Part shown: one piece after another, positions 45,378-58,670 of the stretch
Layout: each line of letters opens with the position of its first letter
Numbering within the stretch: the first letter of the stretch is position 1
Source of the DNA: Falciphora oryzae
Taxonomy: Eukaryota; Ascomycota; Sordariomycetes; Magnaporthales; Magnaporthaceae
Direction: 5' to 3'
Length of the DNA: 64,000 nt
NCBI GenBank assembly: GCA_000733355.1
Contig: JNVV01000014.1
Span: 493,618 to 557,617, forward strand
Program-made: the position numbers and the translations under genes
Notes under the pieces: generated by a model
Told to the model about the DNA's origin: nothing
What the model saw: only the letters and a program-made list of their open reading frames with translations
Databases searched by the model: none

Positions 45378-48300
45378 TTACTCGCGCAGGAACTGGAGCA
45401 CCTTCTCCCTCTCCTCCACCGGCATGACGCGCAGAACGTCGCGTACGCCCTTCCAGCTCGTGCTGACGCTAGCCTTGTTGACTCTAGGCGCCGGCGTCTG
45501 CGGCGAGCTTGGCGGCGACGTGCCGGTCGAGACGGGAGTCGCGTCGCCCTCGGCCGCCACCCAGGTGCCGCCGCGGATGAGCTCCCTAATCTCAGCCGCC
45601 ACCGCCTCCGACTTGAGCGCCCGGATCTTCTCCGCCACCACCTGGCGGTTCTCCTCGTACCACGTAGCCACGTTGCGGTCAGCACGGTCAAACTCGGGGA
45701 CACCGCTCCAAGCCGAGAGCAGCTGCATATGCCGGGCGCGCGCCTGTGTTGAGACCTTGTGCAACGGCGAGACGGCAGCGGCGCCGGCAGTGGCGCGCGC
45801 GATGCCGCGCAGGAGGTACTCCTCGTTGATTCGCCTGCGCACACGCCAGTAGAAGAAGCGACGCGCCTCCTTCCACTCGATTACGTCCCGGATGACACCC
45901 TTGGCCTTCATGCGTCCAGCCCGGTCGTGCAGATCCGCGAACTGGATGGCGATCTGCTGGTAGATGGGCGTGAGCTGCTCCTCGCGCTTGGTCATCTCCT
46001 TCTTGATCTGCTCCAGCTCCTCCTTGTTCGCGCCCTTGCTCTTAGCCGCCTCCTGCGCGACCAGCATGCGCTTCTTGAGGTCCGCGTACACAGGGTCGAG
46101 GCGAGCCATGGTCTCAAGTTGCTTCTCCTTCCGGTACTTGATGCCGATGATACCCTCCGGCTCGAGCACACCACCGCGCGCCTCCGTGTCGGCGTACATC
46201 TCCATGGCCGTAGGGTTGATGGTGGGGTCCACCACGACCCAGGAGCCACCACGCAGCTCGCCGTGGGGCGGGATGTAGACGAAGACGGGCTGCTCGTACT
46301 TGACGAGAGCGTCAACGATGAAGGAGCCATACTTCAGAACCTCGTTGTACATGTCGCGCTGGCCGCCAGAGAAACCACGCCAGTTGGCCAGGATCATGAG
46401 CGGGAGCTGCTCGCCATGGTTGAAGTCGTTGATGGCCTGCGCCGTCTTGAAGGCCGAGTTGGGGTACCAAACTCCGCCAGCCTCGTTCGAGACCTGCTCC
46501 ATCGAGTCCGAGTTTGCAGGGTCTGCCGGCGTGATGTTCTCAACCGAGCGCGTCTCGACAGCGATGACACCCATAGGGATACCGCCCAGACGGGCGCGGC
46601 CCACAACGACGGTCCTGGCCCAGCCGCCCAGCGTCTCGACAAATGAGCCGCGATCGAAGAGACCCGGCTGGAAGCCCTCCTCGTCTTCCTTGCCGGCAAT
46701 CATCCACCTCGGGTCGTAGGGCTGGCGCTTGGGGGGAGTGAAGTCGACGTCACGGTCCCAACCATCGACGCTCGGCATGATAGGCACAGGCATGTTCCTC
46801 TTGGCGGGAACAAACGCCATCCACTCCATGATCTTGGAAATGCCCTCCATGTCGTCGTTGGCAGTCATGTGGGACACACCGTTGCGGTACATGATCTGCG
46901 TGCCTCCCAGCTGCAGGTTGGAGGTGTACACCTCGCGACCAAGCAGGTTGTTCAGGGCAGGGGCACCCGTCAGGATGATGGGCTGACCCTCGATCTGGAC
47001 AGCACGCTGGCCAAGACGGACAAGGTACGCGCCGATACCCACCGAGCGGCAGGTTACGAGTGTGCAAGTGAAGATGTCGTTGTACGCCCTGCTCGTGGCG
47101 CCGGCGATGAGGCCGGAACCGCGCAGACACTCGACACCGAGGCCGTCCTCGGCACCAACGATGGTGACAATCTTGTGACGAGTCTCGCCGTCGACCGTGA
47201 CCTCCTCGGTGATGACGTTCTCCTCGAACGTCTTCTTGGCGGCGTCGGTGAGGTACAGGTAGTCGAAGCCCTTCTGCGGGTTCGCGGCATCCGTCCAAGC
47301 GACCTTGAAGTGCGGCATAAGCTCGTTGGCAACACCCAGCCTGGCACCGGAGTTGGCAGACAGGTAGATGCGAGGAATGCCGAGCTTCTGGGCAAATTCC
47401 GTGCACTTGTTGAAGAAGTGGTCCTCCTTGGGGCCAAACGAGCCGATGTTGTAGGTGATATCGTTGGCGACAACGACGAAGCGACGACCCCTAGGGTACT
47501 CGGGAGTAAAAGCCGTGATGATCCAGCCGACCATGCCGCAGGTGTTGGTGCCCGGCTCGCGGTCGATGGGCTGGAGAGTGTCGTGATCGTCGAGGACCAG
47601 CTCGAGAGTGCTGGTGCACTCGCCCTCCTGTGGGCGCTTTCCCGCGGCCGAGGGCTGCTGAGCCTCGAGCCTCTTCCAGCTGTTTTGAATGGCCTGGCGG
47701 AACAGCTCCGGGAAGTCGTAGACGTACTGGGTTCCCATCAGGTGGGCCTTGTACCGCTTGGGCTGCAGCCAGTTCTTGGTCGGGTAGGGCGAGTTGACAG
47801 GGAGCAGATGCAAGGCGCCGGTCTTGGATGTACCTGAAAAGTAGTGCAGAGCAACCTCGCCCTTCTCCGACTTCCGCTCGTGGTAGAGCTCCACCTTCAC
47901 GACGTATCCCGAGGTGTTGGTGATGTAGACACGGATTGGCAGCCTCGTGCCAGTGTTCTGATCCGTGCAGATGATGCGAATCTCCACCTGGGCCACGCGC
48001 AGGCGCCAGGCACGGGAACCAAAGCGCTCAAGGAAGCCCGCCAGCGCCTGCTCAACATCCTCAGGCTGGATGTTGAACGTCGGGATGAAGTTGAGGAACA
48101 GGTGGTTGAGGTCCGAGTTGTTGTTGCCGATGATCTCGAGGGCATCAAAGATATCGTTGATGACCCTATCAGCCTCCGATATCAGATACTCGGCAGTCGG
48201 GATCTCGTCGCGGAGGCGGCCAGGGCGGATGACAGCACGAGTGAAGTAGCGCTTGTCGGAGTCCACGCCCTTGCCGACAGCCTCGTACACGTGGATGTTC

Positions 48301-51300
48301 TTGTTCTCGGTGAATACCGACTTGTACTTGAACTTGGACAGACGACTGAGCTCAAGCTGGAAGGCGAGGGCAGGCTCGCTGTGACGAATGCTGTCGTCCT
48401 CATCATAGTTGGGACCACGGAAAGTGAAGTAGCCAGGATACGACGCGTCATTCTTGCCGCAGATGAAGGTGATGCGTCGCACGCGACGGGCGAAGAGCTC
48501 GTCTTTGAATTGGGCAATGAAGGGCTTGATACGAGAGAGGATCTCGTCGTCGTCGAGGGTCTCGGCGTCGTGAATTGCGACGTTCACGACAGCCGTCAGC
48601 TCGTCATCACTGTCGCGGCGCGCCGGGGCGGGCCTGCGCTTGCCGTCGAGTGTTGGGATAAGGCCAGCGGCCGGTCCGGCGAGCTTCTTACGCGCACCCT
48701 TGGACGGCAGGGTCTCGAGAGCCTTGGCCAGAAGATCCTCCGCATCCTCGAGATACTTGCAAGGCACAATGACACCCCTGCGAGTCGGCTGCTTGGCCGT
48801 CTTCTTGGACAGGTACGAAAGGTCACTGATGGATGTGACGCGGCCGAAGCTGAACTCGTTGGGCGTGACGGGAGACGACGGCGTGGCAGACTGCAGCGGT
48901 CCACCGAAGCTGAACTCGATGTCACCGCTCACCTTCATGACGAAGTCCCAGGTGACGAACGACGGCTCATCGGCTTCATCGCTATGGTACTCGATCTTGC
49001 CCAGATCGTAGGCACGGTACGCGCGGCGGATGTAAACCTCGAGAGCAGCGAGGCCGACCCACGGGTCGTCGTGTGCGAAGAAGAGGCTGAGCACATCGAA
49101 CACGGTGTACTTGGAGTCGACAACCTCCTTGATCACCTCGATGTTGGGCTCACGATGGTCCCAGGCAGCTTCTCCGTAGCGCGACTCGACGACAGCTGAG
49201 CGCAAGATGTGCTCCATTTGGCTCTTGCGCTCCTCAAGCGAGGGCAGCGAGCACTGGATGAGGACCTCGCGGGCCTTGATGGCAACCTTAGCAGTCTGCC
49301 TGGACTCGAGCTCGGTGAGCTTCCTCAGGACATCGCGGAGATACTTGGCGACGTTGCCGACATCGGGCTTGTTGGGCCGGTACTCCTCGATGATGGCCAG
49401 GACCAGAAGACTCTTGGCGGCGACGCGACTATGCGAAAGCACCGTCTGCACAATCTTCTGGATATCGTCCTTGTTGTCATCTCGGAGCTTGAGGATGACT
49501 TCCTCGTCCTGCTGCCGGCGACCCGAGAACAGCTTCTCCGTCTCGACGTACTTGCTAAGCAGAGCAGCCATGATCTTGAGCTCATGAGCCTTCTGACCCT
49601 CGGAGTACAGATCGAGAACGTCCGTCAGGGGAGCGAGCGTGGCCCTGAGGATGGCGGCGTCCCCGCGGGCAACATGGTCGTCGACGAACTTGTTGAAGGT
49701 CTTCTGCAGGTTCTTGGCTGGGAACTCGGCCTGACGAGCCCTAGCCCGGTCGATAACCTGCCCAAGCTGGGACTCCAGCTTCTGGGGCATGCGGGTGTGG
49801 AGAGCAGAGAACTGGGCATTCCATTGGCTGTAAGGAAGCTCGGGGCCTCGGAGCACCTCAATCAGCTGTAGCAGGCTGTCCTTCATGATGGTGGTGTTGT
49901 CGAAGCCCAGCATGACATTCTCCAGGATGTTATGCAGGAGAGCGAAGCGCTGCGCAGGCTTGTTGCCGGTGATAACAGCAGTACCAAACTCAGGCAGTCT
50001 TTGGAGGAAGGGCTGCGCCTGCTTGACGCGACTGGGGTCGTCCAGCGAAAGAATGCCGAGTATATCGCCAGCTTCGAGCGTGGAGCCAGGCTGCTTGATC
50101 AGCTGGACCGTGCCGTCCTCCTGAGCTACGAGCGGCATGTACATCTTCATGACCTCGACCTCGGCGAAGGTCTGGCCGGCCTTGACGTGCTGTCCATTCT
50201 CAACCGTGTACTTGACCAGCTTGCCGGGGCTGGGGGTGCGGAGCTGCGTGGGGTCGTTCTCCTGCTCCAGCAGGCAAGTCCTATTGTCGACGGAAAGGCG
50301 AGTGGCGCCAACCTCCTCTTTCCAGTAGACATTATGACTTTTGCCGTCGAGAAGAATGAGCAGGCCACCGTCGCTAAGTGGTCGCACGCCGACTGAGCAG
50401 TTCGAGCCGTTGATGAAGAGGTGGTAGCTGTCCCTGCTGGAGCGGGTCACAGTGAACTTGTACCGGAAGCCCTCGTAGATGAAGTCGACGGGGAAGGTGG
50501 TCTTCAGGATATCCTTGGACGGCACCTGTCCCTTCTCGAGACCAGTCTTGTACTCTCCCAGGCACTGCTCGCTGGCGAGATGGGCCTTGGTGACGGCACC
50601 AGAAACAACAGCAAGCATGGGGTCAGGGCGCTCGGCAGTGAGCTTCTTGGAGATAAGCTCATCCAGCCAGCCGGTGGTGATGGTGTTCTCCTCGAAGGCC
50701 TCAGTCTCCAGCAGCTTGATGAGGTACTCGACGGTGGTACGGAAGTCACCGCGAATGCTCAGCTCCTTCAGAGCAATGACCATGTGTTTCCTCGACGCAG
50801 ACCGGTTCTCGCCATAAGCGAAAATGTGACCGAACTGACTGTCAGAGAAACTGTGGATGCCACCCTGGGTGCCGACGGAAAAGTAACCCCAGACGTTCGA
50901 GCTACTGCGGAAGTTCAGCTCGTGCATGACACCGTTCGAGGGCTTGAAGCCCTCTCCGGGGTCCTCAGAGGTAATACGGCACGCAGTCAGATGGCCCTTG
51001 GGGGACGGCCGCCTCTGTGTCTTCTCGCTGTCAGGGTTCCTGAACTCGAAGTCGATCTCGGTCGCCAGTTTGGGGTCCACGCCGTACAGCAGCCGGATGT
51101 CTGAAATGCGGTGCAGCGGGATGCCCATGGCAATCTGGAGTTGAGCAGCGGGCAGGTTGACACCACTGACACCCTCAGTCGTGGGGTGCTCGACCTGAAG
51201 ACGAGGGTTGAGCTCCAGGAAGTAAAACTTGTCATCGGCATGCGAGTAGAGATACTCAACGGTGCCCGCAGAAACATAGCCGACGAGCCTGCCCAGACGG

Positions 51301-52599
51301 ACGGCGGCATCCTCCATGGCCTTGAATGTGGGGGCCTTGGCGATGGTGACTGGTGCCTCCTCGATGATTTTTTGATGCCTGCGCTGGACGGAACAATCTC
51401 TGCCGAATAGCGAAATGTTGTTGCCATACTGGTCAGCGAGCAGCTGAACCTCCAGATGCCTCGCGTTTCCAGCGAGCTTCATGATGAAGATGGGAGAGCC
51501 GGGGATTTCGCTAGCCGCAGCCTTGTAGAGCTCCTCGAAGCCCTCCTCGGCCAAGGCCTTGCGGATACCCTTGCCACCACCACCCTCCGAAGCCTTGATC
51601 ATGACTGGGAAGCCAATTTCCTTGGCCTTCTCGAGGCCCTCCTGCCAGGAGGTGACGCAGCCCTTCATGTAGACGTCATCGTCCACAGTGACAATGCCCT
51701 TCTTGTCAATGCGGACCTGGTCGACGCCGGTGCCGGACCAGGGAATGCAAGGAACCTGGGCATGTTGTGCCACAATGGTTGAAGAGATCTTGTCGCCCAG
51801 CGAGCGCATGGCAGACCCCGGAGGACCAATGAAAATGATCTTCTTGGGTGATGCCGCCAGCGACTCGGGCAGTTTTGGGTTCTCTGAAGCATGACCCCTA
51901 CAGAGTGACGCTGTCAGTCTCCGAGTGGCACCAACCCCCGCACCCAACACCGCACGGTGCCCGCAATTGACTTTCTGGGGAAACTTACCATCCTGCCCAG
52001 ACAGCGTGGACATTCATCCTCTCCGCAACATCGACGATCAGCTCGACGTTGGCGTAGTTGTTGTTGTTTGTGCCTCCAGGAACCTCGACGTAATGATCTG
52101 CCATGCGGATGTAGTCTGCATTCGCCTGGAGATCCTCGGGCGTGGCCATGACCGTGAACTGGATGGCCCTCTCGTCGCCGAACGTCTCGTATGCCCATTT
52201 CCGAACTGACCGGATCTCCTTGACGGCAGCGATACCGTTGTTGGCAATCAGAACCTAACCGGGGTGTTCCTGTTAGCACATCTGCATCCACCTAGACCGC
52301 CAACGTCCGCCGGGCTTTGTTCCTAGCGGCGGGTACGCATGCGACAAGCAGACAGCGTGGGAGCATCCATGCAAGCAACTCACGTTTGTGATGACGGTGT
52401 GGCCGTCGTGGGCTGCCACCCACTCCTTCACCTTGGAGGGAGGGGCATTTTCCAGCCTGTTCCCGCCAATGAAGTGGTCGGCGATCCTGTGCTTCTCTGC
52501 ATATGAGGCCTTGCCGTTTGGGACGGGAACCGTGACGCTGCTCCCGTTGCGCTGCCGCGAGCTGTTCGCAGCTGGTGTGCTACCGTTCGTCTCCGACAT
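45378..52599 (-). CDS. acc1: Acetyl-CoA carboxylase (multidomain)
   Basis: Biotin-dependent enzyme that makes malonyl-CoA, the first committed step of fatty-acid synthesis, in the cytosol. Exons 52384-52599, 51989-52254 and 45378-51897 give 2333 aa, near the usual fungal ~2280. Biotin carboxylase domain (about 70-560): [20 protein letters not shown], the ATP-grasp loop EGGGGKGIR near residue 267 and [13 protein letters not shown]. The biotin carrier motif EVMKMYMP has the biotinylated Lys at about 745. A long central region follows. The carboxyltransferase domain (about 1560-2220) has [25 protein letters not shown] and [18 protein letters not shown]. The extra C-terminal Ser/Pro/Thr stretch accounts for most of the added length. 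Confidence 0.97.
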
Positions 52600-55500
52600 T
52601 CTGAAGGCGGCGCGTCGAGGCGTGGGAAATGAAGAGAGTGGTGGTCGCAAATTCGAGGATTTAAGGGCCGGCCGTAGTCATGAAATGCTTGAGGAGCGAG
52701 CTGGCAAGCTCAAGGAAAACCGGGGCTTGGCCAGTTGCGAGCTTTGGGGGGGGGCTCGCTGGCGACGACTAGCTTCGGTGGGCGGTTGGAAGCTCCAGGG
52801 ATTCGCGGCCGTGGGGCAACTGAGTTCCACGGCTCGACCTTGGGCGAAATGTCGTCGTCGCTGGGCCGGGTCGGGTGCTTGCTTCTCGACAAACAGGAAC
52901 GGCGGGGCCGGAGGGGTATCGAATTCTAATTTGTTGGGCGGCGTGCCAAGGTCCAGAGCAGTAGCGTCGTGTCGCGCCCAGGCCGAAGGTAGGTACGGAT
53001 GGCGGCGGTGTATTACAGGCGAAAGCCACCGATTAGGCGTGGGAGGGTCGGTAGCGTGTGGAATGTTCTGCTTATGTCCCGCCGGGAAATACAACGGCAG
53101 AAGACGTAGGTAGGAGTGGGTGCAGAGCAAACGAGGGGAGCGAGGGAAGGAAGAAGACGGAGGCAGATGCAATTTGCAGGCCCGGAGCGGAGGAGGGACA
53201 CACGGCAATTATCCACCTCTGGCACATTCACCACTTTTGGGGCCGATCCCTGTCCGCTCCTCCGTGCTTCCCCAAAAACCGCTGCGACGAGGCTGAAGGT
53301 GGGGCCAATCACGGGGCGCCACCGCGGGAACTTGGTCCACCCCTCGAGTTGAGCTCAGCAAAAAAAATACATCCCTCCTTCCAATGGGAATGTGGCAATT
53401 TTTTCGGTGTTGGGGAAGGGACGCCCCCGACAGGGGTGGGCCGCGCAGGGCCGCACAGCGCCGTGCCTGCATGCGGCTTGCGCCTTGTCGTGAATGGCGG
53501 GCGTTTGGGATGTGGTGGGGGTAGGTGCAAACGTCACTGCACCCGCCCGTGTCAGCGGACAGGCTGGTCTGGATATTGGGAACTCCCGAGGGTGTGCGAG
53601 TGCTCGTCGACCTCCGACCCTCACTCGGACCCCGACCCCCATTCCCGATCCTTCTTCCGACTTGGGCTGCAATCTTTGCTCCGGTCTTCCATTGCCTTCC
53701 TCCAGCTTTCTGTCATCATGATTTAAGCCTTCTCTACTGCGGCTTTCGCAAATGCAAATCATATCACCGCTATGTGAGCCAGCGGATCTAGTGCGCTGGC
53801 AGTACAGAGAGGCATGCATCATGCCGCGATGTTGCCCCAACCTTGATGTCCAACCCCGCAAGTCCCATTTGACTGGTCCAGCGCTCTGCATTCTTATGTT
53901 CTGGTCCCCGCTCATTGGGCGGAGTCTGATCGTCCTCTAAACACGCCTATTGCTCCGAGAGGAACGGTGCCCGTGCTAGTTAGAATCCCGGATATGAGAT
54001 GGTGTAGCCTGTGCAGACTGGCCGTGATGGCTAATGCTCGCCCAGTCGTCAGGCGTGTAATCTTTTGTCTTCGTGCATGCAGTCGGGCTTGGACTTGTGC
54101 TAGATCGACTAGGCCCGCAAGCAAACGCAGGAAATAACCAGGTCTGTATACCCTTGTCAGTCACACGTAAGCTCGCTCTTTGCAACGGAGTCTCACGCCC
54201 GGGTGCACGGCTGATCGATAGGATGGGCTGGCATCAGCACCTCCGTGGGCATCGGTCTCCGGCGCTGCCCTAATCCGGCAGCGTGGCTCGTCCGTTGATC
54301 GCGATCTCACCTTGGTCTTGTGGGTCATCCGCTTGCCACCTGGCGGTCGACGATCAGCATGCCCATCGGGGTGAGACTCCTTTTTTTTTTTCCTCACTTC
54401 AATCCCATGAACATGGAAGAAATCGCGTGCTGCGTATATCGGATACAAAAAGCCATGTGTCTGCGCTTGTTTGGGCTGGCTGGCCAGGGTTTGCTCGGGC
54501 TCGCGTCCTCTGCAGGGCCTGCGTCGCGGTGCCGATACCATCAGAGGGCAGCGGATAGTCCATGAGCCGGCAGCCCATTGCGCCCGGGGCTTGCCCTCGG
54601 GAGCGCGGGACCGAGACCAGGAAGGCCGGGACTCCCCCAACGCTGGCTTTCTCGCTACCTGAATCCATCCGTTGACTACCAAGTTTGTTGTCGCAATAAT
54701 TCCGGCGACAAAGGCCAAAGTCCACAAGGCTAGCGGCCAGTCATCCGAAGCACCCATGGCTGGCTGGCTGGCCTCTCTAGCGACCTCTTGTGCGCGATCA
54801 GATGGTATCAGTAATGGCCTATATGTGGCACAGGCAAAATGAAACCCATCCAGGCCTCTGAAAGTTGGGCGCCAACGTCCTGTCTGAATAACATCAAAAT
54901 AGCACGGTTACTACCCACAGATGTCATCAGCTCCGTGATTCCCGGCTTCCAACGACCAGGGCAACGACTCGATCTGGCTCGGCCCCATCTTTTCGCATCT
55001 GCCATTTGATTGATGGGCTGGGCTGGATTGCGGGCCATGCCCAAAACCCACCTGCACAACCATTTCGCAGATCTTCCCAATTGTTGAGCAGCGGCGAAAA
55101 ACAAACGAAAAAAGGAACCCCCAGATTTTCCAGCCCAAAACACCGCCTTCCGGACGGTTCCACACGCACCTCGAACATTGAAACCATGGACAAAAAATCC
55201 AGCCCAGCCCCAGCGACTCCTTTGAGCCGCAGATCCCCAACATATTGTCCGCGCCGGGATCCGTCCGAGAGCTCCCCCCGCCCGTCCGCCCGTCCGTGTT
55301 GGTTTTTTGGGAGGGGTTTTTTTTTTCCTTCTCTAGTGCAGTTTGGGTTTTAATAGTTTGCATTGTCTATCTGCGTGAGACATCATGGGCTGGGGTTAGA
55401 CCGAGGCTACGCTACTGCCGGGGCCGACGCCATTAGGTGCTTAGCGCCGTCCTTTTGGGCATGCCCCAAGTGGGTGCGCGTGTAAAATGACTGGCTTGGG

Positions 55501-56730
55501 TCTAATTACCGCGGCGTTGATTTCGCAGTCGGGAGGCAAGAATTGATCAGAATCCCATACCAGGGATGAGAATCTGTGCAAAGAGACGGGCCATTTTCCC
55601 ATCCAGCAAGACCGGGAAAGTGCAAATCCGACGACCACATCTCCGTCAAGGCCCTTTTGCTTGGACGTGGCGTCGAGCCTTGGTATTTTTGTTCCATCGA
55701 GCATGCCCCAGGGCTCGGAGGTTCCCCCCAAGCAAGCCCGCCGGTGCCGTTTCGGCCCTGAAGCCTCGCCGAAAACATGGGATTTTTGAGAAAGTGGACG
55801 ATGACGATGGGCTTAGGTGCCCGCTCACCAGGAACAGGGACACCTGGCCTGCCAGAACCTTCATGTCGCTAGTGGCGCCAATCATCATATGCACCACAGC
55901 CCCTCCATGTGCGTGAGATGGGGCATCTGAACAAGCCCTTGCCCAACGAACAGGCCCTGCACTGGCCAGCCAAAGCAGCTCAAAAGAACCGTATTTCCTG
56001 CTTGATACGTTGGTCCCGTGGCGTCCTCGCTGGTGACAGACAAGTCGCTACACAGTAAAAAGAGCGATGTAAGAGTCTTCAATGACGGATTGCTATCCCA
56101 TACTAATAAGCTCCAGAAAAGATGGAAGGGCGATGTTCTTCAAGACCAGCAACATGACGAAGCATCGTCAGACTAAAAACAAAAATAGACAAAGGAGAGA
56201 GGTATATCATGAATATGTGACCAAAAAGGAGCTCCGGCGAACAAGAGTTGAGCAAAAGTCACAAGCCAGAGGCTCCGAGAAAGGAAGAGGACGATCATTC
56301 TCATATGTCCTATCCCCAATTGAGATTCCCATCCGTTACAGTGTGTCGCGGCGGGAGAATAACACAGACGACGCCATGCAATGAACAAATGAAAACATTA
56401 GGGGTAAACCCGTTGGTGTGAAGATGTCGGTGGGAAAAAGGGTTGGTAAAATGCCGTCAAGCGTGGGTGGCTTGGGCCGATGGTATCGTGAAGATGTAAG
56501 AGCCGTGACAAAGAAAAAGACAAACCAAGAAGTGGTAGCTGTAAGGTGAACAAAATGGTTCCGCCATAATTAGAAGTTCGTGAGTGATGCCGGTTGGTCC
56601 GAAAGGCGCGGCCAACCAGGCCTAAAATGGGTTCATAAGTAGAATAACGGGGAATTGTGGTCGTTCCAAGGGGAAAGGCGGCAAAATAGAAGAAGATAGC
56701 CGACCAGCCCTCATGGTACTCCCATCTCGC
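52600..56730. other. acc1 upstream region and gene-free DNA
   Basis: About 4.1 kb without a confidently supported gene. The first ~600 bp should hold the acc1 promoter. A short minus-strand hydrophobic ORF start at 54659-54757 is listed separately. Confidence 0.5.
54659..54757 (-). CDS. Possible first exon of a small membrane protein
   Basis: ATG at 54757 opens MGASDDWPLALWTLAFVAGI, continuing as a hydrophobic segment of about 20 residues, and is followed by a GTAGCG donor at 54658. No convincing second exon was found; continuing unspliced gives a 198-aa frame that turns into arginine-rich low-complexity sequence. It may be a gene remnant or chance. Confidence 0.2.
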
Positions 56731-58670
56731 TCAGTATGTCTCCCCCAAGTCCTCCAGCACCTTGGTTGCGGCGCTGGAGCGCCTCCCCGCGCCCGACGGC
56801 CCAGGAATTCCCCCGCCGCTCTGCCTCCGCGCCGATGACGGCATGGGTATCCCGCTCGAGGCCGCCGACCCGTCGACGTCGAACTTGCTGTACGTTCCGC
56901 GCCTGCTCGGCGTCCGTAGCGTTGGGTCGAACTCGTCCTCTGCCTCGGCCCCGTAGCCGGAAACGCTGCCGCTCATGGAGCTGCGCGGCCGTACCCCCAG
57001 CGGCGTCCTCGTTCCACCCATCGACGTCCGGCTGACCGGTCGCGGCGGCGGCATGTCCCTGGACGACACGCCGTGCACATCCGTTCTACTAGCCGGACGG
57101 TACGAGGTGACTGACGCCCGAGAAGAGGGCCGCGAGGCATCTGCGTCCAGGGGGTTGCGGTTCGGCAGTGGCCCGAATGACAGCCGCGATACCCCAGACG
57201 TTGACAGTCGTGGCACGTGGCTCCTGTTTGAGGAGGTGCTTGACGAGAAGTTGTTTGTGCTGCCGGCCCCGCCGATACTGGACCTCCCGGCCGTCGGTGT
57301 CGCATCTTCGGTCCCGGCAACCGAGGATGCCGCACTGCCCACCGTGCGCTTCCTCGACCGGATCGTAACCGTCGAGGGGACAGGGACCCCGGCCGTCCGG
57401 GGAGAGGCACGTGGCGGGGTGGTGACAGGAGCGGGAAGCTTGGAGCGCGCTGACTGCACGCGGGCCTCGAGCCGCTGCATCTGCGCCGTGAGCGAGCGGA
57501 TGTGTGACAGCGAGGTAGAGCTGGGGATCTTGTGAGAAGCAGCGCGCTTGGTCGACGTCGCTGTTGGCCGCGGGGCGGGGGTACGGGTGTGGGATGCCGT
57601 GGCGACGCGCGAGCCCGGAGGCCGAGAGGTGGTGGAGGAGGTGAACAGCTGGCGCGGCTTCGGCGTGACGCTGTTGTCGGCAGACGGTAGGCGCGACTTC
57701 TTTTGCGACGAAGGAGCCGGGGTCCTGAGTGGCGCCTTGGCCTTGGGCAGGGTCGACGAGGCCTCTGACATGGGCGGTGAGGGAGGGTCTTGCAGCTCGG
57801 AGACGGTCTCTGCCGTGGCCACCGACTTGGAGTCGGGTGGTGTCGTTATCAGAGGCGAGCTCGCCGTCGAGCTTGGGGAGTGATCGAAGGTGGGCGATTC
57901 GGGCACGGATATGTCGGTCGAGATAGAAGACAGGTGGCGGGCCTCCTGCTTCTGGATCTTGCCCTGGAGGATCTCGGTCTCGATCTTGAGGTCCGAAAGC
58001 TCGTCCTTGAGCCGCTGGCAGTCGATGCGCAGCGTCTCCCTTTCCTGCTCGCCTATCTTGATCTCCTCCTCGAGCAGGACGCCGCGCTCGATGGCGACAT
58101 TGTATTTGGACTCGAGGTCATCAAGTGAAGAGGTGGTGTTTCGGGCCTGGCGGGCATAATCGTCGTTGGCGACCTCTATGTCGCGTAGCTTCAACTGGAG
58201 TGTCCGGTTGGTGTCGCGCAGTGACGTGACCTCCTTCTCCAGCGTGTTTTGGGCTGCGTTTGCCTCTGCTTTGGCTTCCCTGTACTTGGTCTGCATCGGG
58301 GCCCGTGGACGGCGAGTTAGCAAGGCGCGTTCCGCTTTAAACCGGCCGCGGGCTGTCCGTGGCATGGAGGCCTGCCAGGGCGAGCCGAGACGGCGCAAAT
58401 GAACCGCGCGTCCACAAACGGCGGTGACGATTCCAAACTTGCCTTCCACTCGTCTACCTCGTACTCGAGAGCCTCTGCTTTCTCCTGCAACCCGCGCTCC
58501 CGCTTGTCGGCGGCGTCGAGGTCCTTCTCCAGCTCCCCTTCCAACTCTTTACTGGACTGCTGAAAGTCGGCTAATTCCAACTCGAGCTGCTCGTACTGCG
58601 CCTTGTACCAGGCAAGCTGGTCTTCGGCGCTGGTCTCGGCCGACGGTGGCGAGGACGGGGGCTCCGCCAT
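56731..58670 (-). CDS. nde1: Nuclear distribution protein NudE homologue
   Basis: Coiled-coil partner of LIS1/NudF and dynein, needed for nuclear migration (NudE in Aspergillus, RO11 in Neurospora). Exons 58443-58670 and 56731-58290 give 595 aa. The N-terminal coiled coil runs from about residue 15 to 190 and has family sequence [39 protein letters not shown] and [20 protein letters not shown]. The C-terminal two thirds is Ser/Pro/Arg-rich, disordered and likely phosphorylated. The intron (58291-58442, 152 bp) starts GCAAGT and has a CTAAC branch site, so it is a GC-AG intron. Confidence 0.9.

Noticed and set aside
45759..49871. Long plus-strand open frames opposite acc1 (up to 451 aa)
   Set aside because: They are antisense shadows of a strongly codon-biased coding sequence; no family signature.
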